Assembly (NCBI GenBank): GCA_965268275.1
Contig: OZ254168.1
Location: forward strand, 124,001 to 188,000
Length of the DNA stretch: 64,000 bases
Reading direction: 5' to 3'
Source of the DNA: AAA044-D11 sp965268275
GTDB lineage: Bacteria; Actinomycetota; Actinomycetes; Nanopelagicales; Nanopelagicaceae
The notes beneath the pieces are model-generated. The model was not told where the DNA came from, ran no database searches, and worked only from the letters and a program-made list of their open reading frames with translations. Each line of letters starts with the position of its first letter. Position 1 is the first letter of the stretch. The position numbers and the translations under genes are program-made. This document shows, one piece after another, positions 17,375-25,758 of the stretch.

Positions 17375-17706
17375 TTCTGCTCATCTCCAACTGGCCAATG
17401 TTTTTTAACACTGCGCACACCTTCGATGGTCATGATTGCTGCCATTGGAACGATGATGAAGAAGAGATATTCCTCAAGTGGAATTCCAAAGGGGCCATAA
17501 ATTCCAAGAACTTGATCTGGGTCAAATTTCCAATGTCCACTGGCAACTGCATATGCATCCCAGATAAGAAATAGAATCGCTACCGGGAAAATGCTCATAA
17601 GCGCCCGCTTAATCCGCTTTAAAACTCTGATCTTGAGAACTATTTCGAGCCAGAATGAACCAACGACTGTGAAAGTAAGCATAGCTACATACCCAAATTT
17701 CAACAC
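17371..17706 (-). CDS. crtYc: lycopene beta-cyclase subunit, CrtYc type
   Basis: This is the first half of the split lycopene cyclase. The 111-residue membrane protein has the signature WDAYAVASGHWKFDPDQVLG and then GIPLEEYLFF, with the conserved paired Glu residues of the family. GTG 17706 is preceded by GGGAG eight bases upstream. The transcript probably starts at the minus-strand TAGTAT at 17741-17746, inside a symmetric element shared with the divergent blh. crtE, crtB and crtI, which make lycopene, are not in this window. Confidence 0.9.
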   Translation of the reverse strand: MLKFGYVAMLTFTVVGSFWLEIVLKIRVLKRIKRALMSIFPVAILFLIWDAYAVASGHWKFDPDQVLGIYGPFGIPLEEYLFFIIVPMAAIMTIEGVRSVKKHWPVGDEQK

Positions 17707-17739
17707 AGTAATTCTCCCAATACTGCTTAAGGTGGTTCA

Positions 17740-17746
17740 TATACTA
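17740..17746. promoter_or_regulatory. symmetric TATACTA: shared -10 for blh (+) and crtYc-crtYd (-)
   Basis: On the plus strand TATACT (17740-17745) begins 12 bases before the blh GTG, which has no Shine-Dalgarno sequence. On the minus strand the same bases read TAGTAT, giving a crtYc leader of about 28 bases that contains GGGAG. One TAnnnTA element therefore fits both divergent genes within a 45-base gap. Confidence 0.5.
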
Positions 17747-17751
17747 GTCCC

Positions 17752-18705
17752 GTGAATGGCGCAAAATCAGTTTTTAATTCGGTTCGTAGCTTTTCCACTA
17801 TCGCTGCAATTAGCGCCATCATTATTTCTGGGTTACTCACCCTCTTTAATTTTGGTGAGAGTTTAGGCTGGCAGGTTGGATTAGCAGTTTTGGCGCTAGC
17901 AATTGGAATTCCACACGGAGCGGTCGATCATCTCGTGGCATTACCAGCAACTTCTAAGCCAAAATTAGCGCTTCTAATCTTTATTTATGTTGCAATCGCA
18001 GTTGTTGCTGTTCTAGCTATTTTGCATTGGAACAAGCTTGGCTTTCAATTAGTTCTAGCTATGAGCGCCTTCCACTTTGGTTTTGGGGATGCGGCATTTA
18101 TTGCCGAACAGGATCGACTTACTGGCCGCCGCAGACTTAAACCAAAGACCCAAAATATGTTTGCAGTTACTTCTGGAGCAATCCCTGTTCTTATCCCACT
18201 ATTAAAGGATTCAACAACAAGTGCCCTACGAGAGATTAATCCACTCTTAATAGATTGGGCTTCGGTCATTGCCCCTCAGCTCAAATTCCTAGTTGCGTTT
18301 TTCTTTGTTACAACCCTAGTTTTGCTAGTTCTTGAAAAAAGGATGAGAGAAGTTCTTGATCTAATAGTCCTGGCAACACTGGCCCTAATTGCGCCACCTT
18401 TAGTTGCTTTCGCAGTTTATTTCGGTTGTTGGCATGCAATGCGCCATACCGCAAGATTGACTTTGATATTACCGAAGGCGAAGAGCGCTGCTGAAATAAA
18501 TAATCCAGTTGGTTCATTTATGTCCGCAGTTAAACCTGGCTTGCCTGCGCTTTTTGGAACTGTTGTAGTGGCACTACTTATTGCAGTCCTTGATTCAAGC
18601 AATATCGATGCCAGCTATTTGTGGTACTTACTTGTTGTTGTTTGGGCGCTTACCGTCCCGCACATGATAGTTACCTTGAAGATAGATCAAAGCGCTTTAA
18701 ACTAG
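17752..18705 (+). CDS. blh: beta-carotene 15,15'-dioxygenase, Brp/Blh family
   Basis: Blh cleaves beta-carotene centrally into two retinal molecules. The 317-residue polytopic membrane protein carries the four conserved histidine sites of the family: GIPHGAVDH (H55, H60), SAFHFGFGD (H108) and CWHAMRH (H228, H232), which bind iron. GTG 17752 is probably leaderless. It stands next to the two lycopene cyclase genes and near the rhodopsin gene, so the last two steps to the chromophore and the opsin are encoded together. The gene ends against the convergent Cys-rich gene with no gap. Confidence 0.94.
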   Translation: MNGAKSVFNSVRSFSTIAAISAIIISGLLTLFNFGESLGWQVGLAVLALAIGIPHGAVDHLVALPATSKPKLALLIFIYVAIAVVAVLAILHWNKLGFQLVLAMSAFHFGFGDAAFIAEQDRLTGRRRLKPKTQNMFAVTSGAIPVLIPLLKDSTTSALREINPLLIDWASVIAPQLKFLVAFFFVTTLVLLVLEKRMREVLDLIVLATLALIAPPLVAFAVYFGCWHAMRHTARLTLILPKAKSAAEINNPVGSFMSAVKPGLPALFGTVVVALLIAVLDSSNIDASYLWYLLVVVWALTVPHMIVTLKIDQSALN

Positions 18706-19524
18706 TTATTTTCCGGCCGCTATCGTGGCTGGGTGAATAACAAAAAGTGGCAATTCGCGTTTTTTCTGCTCTTTTCGGGCGGCCGAAATTGCTTCCATCC
18801 GATTATCGCAATGTAACTTTAATACTGAATAAGCTGGTTCACCCATAAGTGCAATTAGTTCAACTTTATTCGAAATATAAACTGGTTCTCTGCCGACATG
18901 GGCTTCGGTGTTACTTGTGCAGTACCAATCAAAATCAGCACCACCATCTCCCCAAGCTAAACGTTCATATTCACCAATTACATTTACAGTTATTTCCTGT
19001 TCACCAAATTCACGCTGTTCAAAACTTCTGCGAATTGGAAGTTGCCAACAGACATCCGGCTTAGTTTCTACAAAGTGAATATCTTCTTTCTGTGCTAAAT
19101 GGTGAAGCACGCAACCAAAATCTCCAGTAAATCCAGGAGCGCTATACCCTTTACGATTCAAGAAGATACAGGAGTCATCAATTTTTTTGGTTTTGCGATC
19201 TTTGTCTAGCCCGACCTCTGAAATCTGCATTTTACCTTTGGCTTTTTTTGGTTGAGCTTCATCAAAGTATTGCCACATATCCCGCGTTAATCGCTTTGCA
19301 ACTTCAAGAGTTCTTTTCTCATCTGCTTCATCAGAATAGTAAGCGCCATCAGAACAACATCCAGCATCCGGCTTGTCAGCATCTACACCGCAACAACCAT
19401 TGCCATAAATGCATGTCCAATAAGAAGTTAGCCAAGTTAGGTCGCACTTGTATAGCTCTTCAGGCTTTGCAGGATCATTGAACTCGACCCAGTCACGTGC
19501 GAAATTTGCTTTTACCTCAGGCAT
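18706..19524 (-). CDS. conserved Cys-rich cytoplasmic protein of unknown function
   Basis: I cannot name this gene's function; it resembles an uncharacterised actinobacterial family. The 272-residue product (from ATG 19524; GTG 19530 is possible) has 11 cysteines in two groups: C27, C38, C44-C45 and C56-C57, then C119, C138, C159, C202 and C239, with GCVLHHLAQ around C138. The pattern recalls zinc/iron-chelating YkgJ-like proteins, suggesting a metal or Fe-S site. There is no signal peptide or membrane segment. It is divergent from proC across an AGCCTAAGGCT palindrome whose minus strand offers TAGGCT 14 bases before the ATG. Confidence 0.75.
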   Translation of the reverse strand: MPEVKANFARDWVEFNDPAKPEELYKCDLTWLTSYWTCIYGNGCCGVDADKPDAGCCSDGAYYSDEADEKRTLEVAKRLTRDMWQYFDEAQPKKAKGKMQISEVGLDKDRKTKKIDDSCIFLNRKGYSAPGFTGDFGCVLHHLAQKEDIHFVETKPDVCWQLPIRRSFEQREFGEQEITVNVIGEYERLAWGDGGADFDWYCTSNTEAHVGREPVYISNKVELIALMGEPAYSVLKLHCDNRMEAISAARKEQKKRELPLFVIHPATIAAGK

Positions 19525-19593
19525 AGTCACAGAGCCTAAGGCTTAATTGATAAATAAGCACATCTGGTCAAGCAGGAGATAGGTTGCTTTAGG

Positions 19594-19599
19594 TAGGCT
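19594..19599 (+). promoter_or_regulatory. -10 element of leaderless proC
   Basis: TAGGCT has its first T exactly 12 bases before the proC ATG at 19606, and no Shine-Dalgarno sequence lies between. No good -35 was found. Confidence 0.5.
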
Positions 19600-19605
19600 T
19601 GTCTC

Positions 19606-20430
19606 ATGTCAGAACTAACTTCTCTCTCGAAATCTAAATACCAAGTTGGTTTAATTGGTGTTGGCATCATGGGGGAAGCGCTTATTTCTGGACTTATCTC
19701 TTCAAGATTTCCTAAAACCCAATTAGTTTTTACCGAGAAACGGGTCGACCGGGCTCGAGAAATTTCGAGTAAATACGGAGCTCGAGAAGTTGAGCTAGCG
19801 GAATTAGCTAAAACCAGTGATGTCATTTTGTTGGTAGTTAAACCACAGGATTTAGAGCAGTTATTGACTTCATTAGGTTCAGACCTTAACAAGAGCGCAG
19901 TGTTGGTCTCATTTGCTGCAGGCAAAACCACCGATTTCATAAATAGAAAAGTTGGTCCAGAAATTTCGGTTATCCGGGTTATGCCAAACACCCCAACCTT
20001 GATTGGTCTTGGAATGGCAGCGATTTCATTAGGCAAGTCAGTAAATACTGAACAGGCAAAATTCGTATCAGATTTCCTTGCAACCTGCGGAAAAGTTATT
20101 TCGATTGAAGAAACGTTGCAGGATGCAGTGACCGCACTTAGCGGATCTGGTCCAGCCTACTTTTTTGCATTTGTCGAGGAGATGATTAAGTCCGGTATTT
20201 CACTTGGTTTATCAAGTGATCAAGCAACAACACTTGCTATCCAAACCATGGTTGGTTCAGCCGCGATGTTAGAACAATCAGGTAAAAGTGCCACAACTTT
20301 GCGCGAGAATGTAACAAGCCCAAACGGAACAACTGCCGCTGCGCTAAAGGTATTTAGTGAGGCTAATCTTGGTGAAATTATTTCAAGAGCTATGACTGCT
20401 GCACGAGATCGGTCGCAGGAACTTGCGTAA
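19606..20430 (+). CDS. proC: pyrroline-5-carboxylate reductase
   Basis: ProC reduces pyrroline-5-carboxylate to proline with NAD(P)H. The 274-residue protein has the Rossmann motif GLIGVGIMGEALISGL near the N-terminus, VMPNTPTLIGLGMAAIS in the middle, and the C-terminal dimer and active-site segments LSGSGPAYFFAFVEEM and TSPNGTTAAALKVF. The N-terminal tail ahead of the fold is about 12 residues. The start is leaderless by position of the -10. The 3' end overlaps the following secreted-protein gene by 8 bases. Confidence 0.96.
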   Translation: MSELTSLSKSKYQVGLIGVGIMGEALISGLISSRFPKTQLVFTEKRVDRAREISSKYGAREVELAELAKTSDVILLVVKPQDLEQLLTSLGSDLNKSAVLVSFAAGKTTDFINRKVGPEISVIRVMPNTPTLIGLGMAAISLGKSVNTEQAKFVSDFLATCGKVISIEETLQDAVTALSGSGPAYFFAFVEEMIKSGISLGLSSDQATTLAIQTMVGSAAMLEQSGKSATTLRENVTSPNGTTAAALKVFSEANLGEIISRAMTAARDRSQELA

Positions 20431-21385
20431 ACCAGCTTTAAAATTCTTGGTGTTTGCCTTAGTAATTCAGCTCTCTGCAATTTCACCAGCAGCATCAGCG
20501 GCAATAAAAGTTCTGCTTTCTAAGCCAGCAATAGTTGCAGTTTCACCAGCTGGTTCAGGAGATCAAATTTCAGATATCGCACTTGATTCAAATTCTTTGG
20601 CGATAGTCGGAACTGTAGAAAATGGACTTACAGATATTGTTACATCACCAACCCTAGGTGGGAGCGATGGCTTTATTTCTGCATTTGATAAGGCAAGAAA
20701 TTTACTCTGGAATTTACGTTTGGGTAGCGCAAGTGATGACATCGCCACTGCCATAACGAAAGATCGCTATGGTTCTTTCTGGGTCGTAGGTGCAACGTCT
20801 AAGCCAATAGAAATCACTCCCGTGGTCACAGATGATTCGACTGTAAATTTAGACTCAGTTTCTGCTGAAGGTGCAGTGACTCCTCAAAATGCTTTAAACC
20901 GTTTAGTCCTCTGGAAAGTTGGATCAACTGGCGAAATATCTCAAACTTTTTTCAGCGATGTAACCGGACTAATTGCACCTTCAGCAATCACACTTAGTGG
21001 TGCCAGCCTTAAGATCATCGGCAGCTTCACGCAAGAACAGAAAACAGAACAATTTTCAATTTCTGCAAGTTTTGATGGAGTATTTTCTGAACTAAAGCTT
21101 GGAAAAATTGTTACTCCGAAACCACAAGCTATCGAGACAATTAAAGCCGGCCCAAACAAAATTACAAGTTTTATCTCAAAAACAACAATTATTGATATTC
21201 CAAGCTGGCGGGCGAAGAAGCCAACACCGGTCATTGTGAAATATACAAATAAAGGTAAGGCACTTGCCGCTAATTCTTTACCAGGAAAAGTTAAAAAGGT
21301 ATTGTGGCAATCCAATATTGGAGCTGCAGTCTTAGTAGAAGTTAATTCAAATAACCAGATTCATTTACTGACAAATATGGGTTGA
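20423..21385 (+). CDS. secreted propeller-repeat (SBBP-like) protein of unknown function
   Basis: The 320-residue product has a Sec signal peptide: RKPALKF, then a hydrophobic stretch, ending near PAASA-A (about residue 26). The segment GGSDGFISAFDKARNLLWNL, followed by GSASDDIATAITKD and GSFWVVGAT, matches the SBBP-type beta-propeller repeat pattern; later repeats are degenerate. The likely start is TTG 20423 with AGGA upstream, overlapping the proC end by 8 bases; GTG 20451 would cut into the signal peptide. It is tail to tail with the secreted protease gene. The function is unknown; an exported, extracellular or envelope location is inferred. Confidence 0.75.
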   Translation: MRKPALKFLVFALVIQLSAISPAASAAIKVLLSKPAIVAVSPAGSGDQISDIALDSNSLAIVGTVENGLTDIVTSPTLGGSDGFISAFDKARNLLWNLRLGSASDDIATAITKDRYGSFWVVGATSKPIEITPVVTDDSTVNLDSVSAEGAVTPQNALNRLVLWKVGSTGEISQTFFSDVTGLIAPSAITLSGASLKIIGSFTQEQKTEQFSISASFDGVFSELKLGKIVTPKPQAIETIKAGPNKITSFISKTTIIDIPSWRAKKPTPVIVKYTNKGKALAANSLPGKVKKVLWQSNIGAAVLVEVNSNNQIHLLTNMG

Positions 21386-21386
21386 A

Positions 21387-23759
21387 TTAAGGCTTTCTAA
21401 AGAGAGTTAACTTTCCATCGCTTGCGGCGAGTACATACTTAAGCTTATTTAAAGTTATCCAGGCTGCAGATTTAGCGTCTTTTACAGTTCCATTTGAAAT
21501 TAAATCAATTGTCTGGTCATTTTTGTTATAGCTACATAGTCGATCTTGGCATCCAAAAATAATTGCACTGTTATCAACAGCTATTGGTCCACCTGGGGTT
21601 CCAAAGTAATCTGTTTTGGTTGTGCTTGGTGGCGCCACAGAATCCATTCTGCTCCATTGAATCTGATCTGGGTTTGGTAGTGAGATTCCAGACCCACCTA
21701 ACCATCCGGTGTAGATCACTTTTGAAATTAGAGTTGCAGACAAGTCATATCCTGCAACAACTGTGTTTGCACCACTTGGCTGAATAGTTTGATATCGCCA
21801 ATCTTCGGCAAATGCACTATCCCGAGATGCTATTCGAATTTCACCGCGCTGCACACTTTTATCAGTGTTACTTACAGACAGAACGGAATCATAGAAAAGA
21901 TTCACGCTCTTTCCTACAGTTATTGCTTTGAGATGGAAGGCAACATCTCCCATAGTTCTGTTGTTTAATTCGGAGTCACCATCAATTATTTCATAGCGCC
22001 AGTTCTTTCCATCTCGGACTGCCCCTAGCAAAATTCCTTGGCTTTCGTCCCGATAGAAAACCTGTTCGCCTGCCGAAGTAATTGCACAAGCATTTGAAAC
22101 ACTTACATCACTCGCGGTGCGAACCCGAGCAGTCTCTTTATAGTTTTGAATTACTGGCCCATTGCCATCAATAACTTCATAGCTCCATTTTTTGCCGTTA
22201 TAGGAGGCTCTCCGTAAATCTTTATTTGTTAAGTCTCCATAGTAAAGATTTAGATATTCAGTCTTTCCGATTTTATTCGTACAAATCGAGACACTTCCGG
22301 CAACACTGTTATTTGTCTGGCCACCAGTCGGTCCATTGCCATCAACGATTTTAGTCAGCCATTTTTTTCCGCTCCAAGTAGCGAGCTTCAGTGTTCCGCG
22401 CTGAGTATCTGAATAAGCAACTACAGTTTTTCCCGAATAGGTGGCCGTAGCAAAATGTTTTCCGTCGGCTGTTGAATCAAGAATAGTTTTCTTCCACGGG
22501 GCTTGAGGTATAACTGCATTTGTCGCAGCTCCAACTGAAATGCCAACTGCATTCTTTGCCCGCACTGTAAAGGAGTAGGCAGAACCATTGGTTAGGCCAG
22601 TTATAACAGCTGGGCTAGTTGTTACCGACTTTTCAATGCCAGTCTGATTTACTGTAATCATGTAAGAGGTAATCTGGGCAGTCCGCTGATTTGTTGGTGG
22701 ATCAAAACTGATGATTGCAGATTTATCTGCCACTAAAGCCTTAACATTCCTGGGAACGCTTGGAATCCCAAAAGGGATACCGGCCGCAGGTTTTGTTAAT
22801 AAATCTTCGAACATTGCAATTAGAAGCGGACCAGGTGAGTGAAAAACTTCGCCCTTAGTTAGATTGGGTGACATAACTGCATCACGCGCGCTATTGGAAA
22901 ACGTGTCTTCATCTAGATGACTTACAGACGAACCACGTTCGTATGGCGATGGCGTGTAAAGCAGGGGCTTAACTCCGTTATTTGCGCGAATTCCATTAGC
23001 GCCAGACCAAACAAGAGGCTCGGTTAGCGCTTTACCTAATTCAAGTGAAGGTGAATCTAAATCCATCAAGCGACGACCATCTGGAAGCTGAGCATATGCA
23101 TCGAATGGTGTTGGCTGTTGAATACTTCCGTATCCATAAAGTTCGTCATAATCAGCATTGGATAAAAATCCAAGACCATGTCCCATTTCATGCAGGATCA
23201 TTGAGACTAAATCATATTTATTACTTGGACAGTTGCCATCGGTGCCAAGATATAACATCGGACCATTAGTCGAATTAATTCGAATTGATACTTCTTCAAT
23301 TGCGGGTTCAATATCTTCACCAGCAATTGCATCGGCAAGTGCCGAGGCGTACCAAAGATCGTTATCAGGAATATTCTTAAAGTTGTTGTGTAATTTTCCA
23401 GGCGATGCCGCCGCAAGAATTTCCGAAGTAGATTGCCGCCCCCAGGTGACCTTTACTTTTACTGGAACTTTAGAAACAAAATTCTGAGACCAAACATCAA
23501 CGGCAGCCTCAATCGCTGGATGATAAATCGCTGGAGTCGTCGTGAAGTCAACCTTAAAAGTGCTTTTAACTAAGGACTTATCTACTGCATAATTTTTGGG
23601 GGTTAGATCTTTAGCAATCTGTTTTCCGCTAGAACCATCAGCGTAGAAATAAACCCAAGGCGCATCAATCGAGTTAACTGAACTAGGTAGCGCATATGCC
23701 GGTGCAACTAAAACGCTGGCAAATATTGCCGCAGTTAGTAGAAAGAATCTGGCGCGCAT
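21387..23759 (-). CDS. large secreted metzincin-like metalloprotease with FnIII and propeller-like repeats
   Basis: The 790-residue product (ATG 23759; TTG 23765 would add two residues) has a signal peptide ending near AYA-LPSS. The zinc site HEMGHGLGF is at about residues 190-198, a candidate third ligand H281 is in SVSHLDED, and a Met-turn-like DAVMSP is at about 293-298; residue numbers count from ATG 23759. The long insert before the third His recalls leishmanolysin-type (M8) enzymes. A fibronectin III domain follows (about 333-423), then a run of WKKTILDST / GKKWLTKIVDGNGP / GKKWSYEVIDGNGP repeats to the end, probably a beta-propeller. TAGCGT lies 13 bases before the ATG. The substrate is unknown. 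Confidence 0.8.
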   Translation of the reverse strand: MRARFFLLTAAIFASVLVAPAYALPSSVNSIDAPWVYFYADGSSGKQIAKDLTPKNYAVDKSLVKSTFKVDFTTTPAIYHPAIEAAVDVWSQNFVSKVPVKVKVTWGRQSTSEILAAASPGKLHNNFKNIPDNDLWYASALADAIAGEDIEPAIEEVSIRINSTNGPMLYLGTDGNCPSNKYDLVSMILHEMGHGLGFLSNADYDELYGYGSIQQPTPFDAYAQLPDGRRLMDLDSPSLELGKALTEPLVWSGANGIRANNGVKPLLYTPSPYERGSSVSHLDEDTFSNSARDAVMSPNLTKGEVFHSPGPLLIAMFEDLLTKPAAGIPFGIPSVPRNVKALVADKSAIISFDPPTNQRTAQITSYMITVNQTGIEKSVTTSPAVITGLTNGSAYSFTVRAKNAVGISVGAATNAVIPQAPWKKTILDSTADGKHFATATYSGKTVVAYSDTQRGTLKLATWSGKKWLTKIVDGNGPTGGQTNNSVAGSVSICTNKIGKTEYLNLYYGDLTNKDLRRASYNGKKWSYEVIDGNGPVIQNYKETARVRTASDVSVSNACAITSAGEQVFYRDESQGILLGAVRDGKNWRYEIIDGDSELNNRTMGDVAFHLKAITVGKSVNLFYDSVLSVSNTDKSVQRGEIRIASRDSAFAEDWRYQTIQPSGANTVVAGYDLSATLISKVIYTGWLGGSGISLPNPDQIQWSRMDSVAPPSTTKTDYFGTPGGPIAVDNSAIIFGCQDRLCSYNKNDQTIDLISNGTVKDAKSAAWITLNKLKYVLAASDGKLTLFRKP

Positions 23760-23857
23760 GGGCAAAACGCTAGCAGTAGCACCCCTCGGACACCACCGTA
23801 ATTCTCATTCAGGCTTGGTGAGAAGTTTGAAAGCTTAGAAAAGAGTGATTTCAGGCC

Positions 23858-23863
23858 TAGAAT
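23858..23863 (+). promoter_or_regulatory. -10 element of the glutaredoxin-like gene
   Basis: TAGAAT has its first T 12 bases before ATG 23870, with no ribosome site between, predicting a leaderless transcript. Confidence 0.45.
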
Positions 23864-23869
23864 TAATCG

Positions 23870-24109
23870 ATGATTGAAGTGAGTGTCTATTCCCGAAGTA
23901 ACTGTCACTTATGTGAAGTGGCCCTGGAAGTTATCAGTGAAATTCGTAAAGACTACGAATTCACGATTACTAAAATTTTGATCGATGGTGACAGTGAGCT
24001 TGAAGAAAAATATGGCGAGCAAGTCCCAGTCATATTAATAAATAATCAGCCGCATGATTTCTTCAGAGTGGATCCTGAACGATTTAGATTAGCTATTTCT
24101 AAGCTTTAA
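23870..24109 (+). CDS. glutaredoxin-like thiol-disulfide protein (DUF836 family)
   Basis: The 79-residue thioredoxin-fold protein has an N-terminal CHLC redox motif (C12, C15) after a beta strand, VSVYSRSNCHLC, and the cis-proline region QVPVILIN. It fits the short DUF836 proteins such as Rv0508 of M. tuberculosis. The role in thiol redox chemistry is inferred from the fold; its partner is unknown. It overlaps the end of the convergent XPB helicase gene by 4 bases. Confidence 0.85.
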   Translation: MIEVSVYSRSNCHLCEVALEVISEIRKDYEFTITKILIDGDSELEEKYGEQVPVILINNQPHDFFRVDPERFRLAISKL

Positions 24110-25758
24110 TCTGGGTTAGCACTTAGAACGTCATCCGCATCAATAATTCCGTAGGCATAACCTTGTTCAGCTAGAAATCTCTGTCGGTTCTGTGCAAAAT
24201 CTTGATCGACAGTATCTCTAGCAACAATTGAATAAAACCTTGCAGTTCTGCCATCTGACTTTGGTCTTAAAATCCGGCCAAGTCGTTGTGCTTCTTCTTG
24301 GCGCGAACCAAATGTTCCTGACACCTGAATTGCAATTGTTGCATCAGGTAGGTCAATTGAGAAGTTCGCAACTTTAGAAACTACTAGGCATTTGATTTCG
24401 CCAGTTCGATATAGATTGAACAAACGCTCACGTTCTTTTATCGGTGTATCACCTTTAATTAGTGGAACCCCTAGTTCAGCACTTAGTGCATCAAGTTGAT
24501 CTATGTATTGACCAATAATTAAAACTTGCTCTTCGCTGTGTTGTTTCGCAAGTGCAATTGCAACCTTGCGCTTTGTCGCGGTTGTCGAACAGAAACGATA
24601 GCGATCCTCTGGTTCAGCAGTTGCATAATTTAGGCGCTCATCTTCAGTTAAGTTAACTCGCACTTCAATGCAATCAGCTGGCGCAATATATCCTTGCGCC
24701 TCAATTTCCTTCCAAGGAACGTCATAGCGCTTTGGTCCGATTAAGGAAAATACTTCGCCTTCCATTCCATCTTCTCGAACCAGTGTTGCTGTTAGACCGA
24801 GTCTTCTGCGAGATTGGATATCTGCGGTAAATCTAAAGATTGGCGCTGGCAATAGATGAACTTCATCGTAAATAATTAAGCCCCAGTCAATTGCATCAAA
24901 GAGATCTAAATGGGCATAAACACCCTGTTTGCGGGTTGTCATAACTTGATAAGTAGCAATTGTTACAGGGCGAATTTCCTTCTTTGATCCAGAATATTCA
25001 CCGATTTCATCTTCATGCAGTGTGGTTCGTTTCAATAGTTCGTCGCGCCACTGTCTTGCCGCAATTGTGTTTGTTACAAGTATCAAAGTTGTCGCTTTCG
25101 CATGCGCCATCGCTGCGGCTCCTACGATTGTTTTCCCGGCTCCGCAGGGCAGAACAACTACACCAGAACCACCATGCCAGAATCCTTCAGCGGCAAGCTC
25201 TTGGTATTTTCTGATGCTCCAACCATCTTGGACCAAATCAATCTCATGATGTTCGCCATCAACATATCCCGCAAAATCTTCTGCTGGCCAACCAAGTTTT
25301 AACAACGCCTGTTTAAGAAAACCACGCTGGCCAGGATGAACAACAATTGTTTCGGCATCTAATTGCAGCCCCAACATCGGTGCGACTTTCTTGCCCCGAG
25401 TAACTTCTTTAAGAACTGCAGGGTCATGTGAAACTAAAACTAATCCGTGCACCGGATGCGCTTCAAGACGAAGTCGGCCATATCTTGACATCGTTTCTGC
25501 GACATCAACGAGCAGGGCATGAGGAACTGCAAATCTTGAATACTTAAGAAGAATGTCAACAACTTGCTCTGCATCATGCCCGGCAGCGCGCGCATTCCAT
25601 AACCCCAGTGGAGTCAGTCGGTAGGTATGAATATGTTCTGGAGATTTTTCAAGTTCAGCGAATGAAGCTATTGCGCGACGACAATCATCACTTAACGGAT
25701 GATCTATATCTAGAAGAAGGGTTTTATCACTTTGAACAATTAGCGGGCCATCAGTCAC
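24106..25758 (-). CDS. XPB-type DNA repair helicase (ERCC3-like, superfamily 2)
   Basis: The 550-residue protein has an N-terminal damage-recognition-like domain (to about 180), Walker A GAGKT at 206-210, the DEVH box at 298-301, the XPB-specific RED motif at 328-330, and a second RecA domain ending in QRLGRILRPK, the motif VI arginine segment. It matches the bacterial XPB homologue (Rv0861c in M. tuberculosis), a 3'-5' ATP-dependent helicase with a likely repair or transcription role. It overlaps the M20 peptidase gene by 8 bases, and the helicase-associated protein (26842-28998) lies one gene upstream. Confidence 0.93.
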   Translation of the reverse strand: MTDGPLIVQSDKTLLLDIDHPLSDDCRRAIASFAELEKSPEHIHTYRLTPLGLWNARAAGHDAEQVVDILLKYSRFAVPHALLVDVAETMSRYGRLRLEAHPVHGLVLVSHDPAVLKEVTRGKKVAPMLGLQLDAETIVVHPGQRGFLKQALLKLGWPAEDFAGYVDGEHHEIDLVQDGWSIRKYQELAAEGFWHGGSGVVVLPCGAGKTIVGAAAMAHAKATTLILVTNTIAARQWRDELLKRTTLHEDEIGEYSGSKKEIRPVTIATYQVMTTRKQGVYAHLDLFDAIDWGLIIYDEVHLLPAPIFRFTADIQSRRRLGLTATLVREDGMEGEVFSLIGPKRYDVPWKEIEAQGYIAPADCIEVRVNLTEDERLNYATAEPEDRYRFCSTTATKRKVAIALAKQHSEEQVLIIGQYIDQLDALSAELGVPLIKGDTPIKERERLFNLYRTGEIKCLVVSKVANFSIDLPDATIAIQVSGTFGSRQEEAQRLGRILRPKSDGRTARFYSIVARDTVDQDFAQNRQRFLAEQGYAYGIIDADDVLSANPD

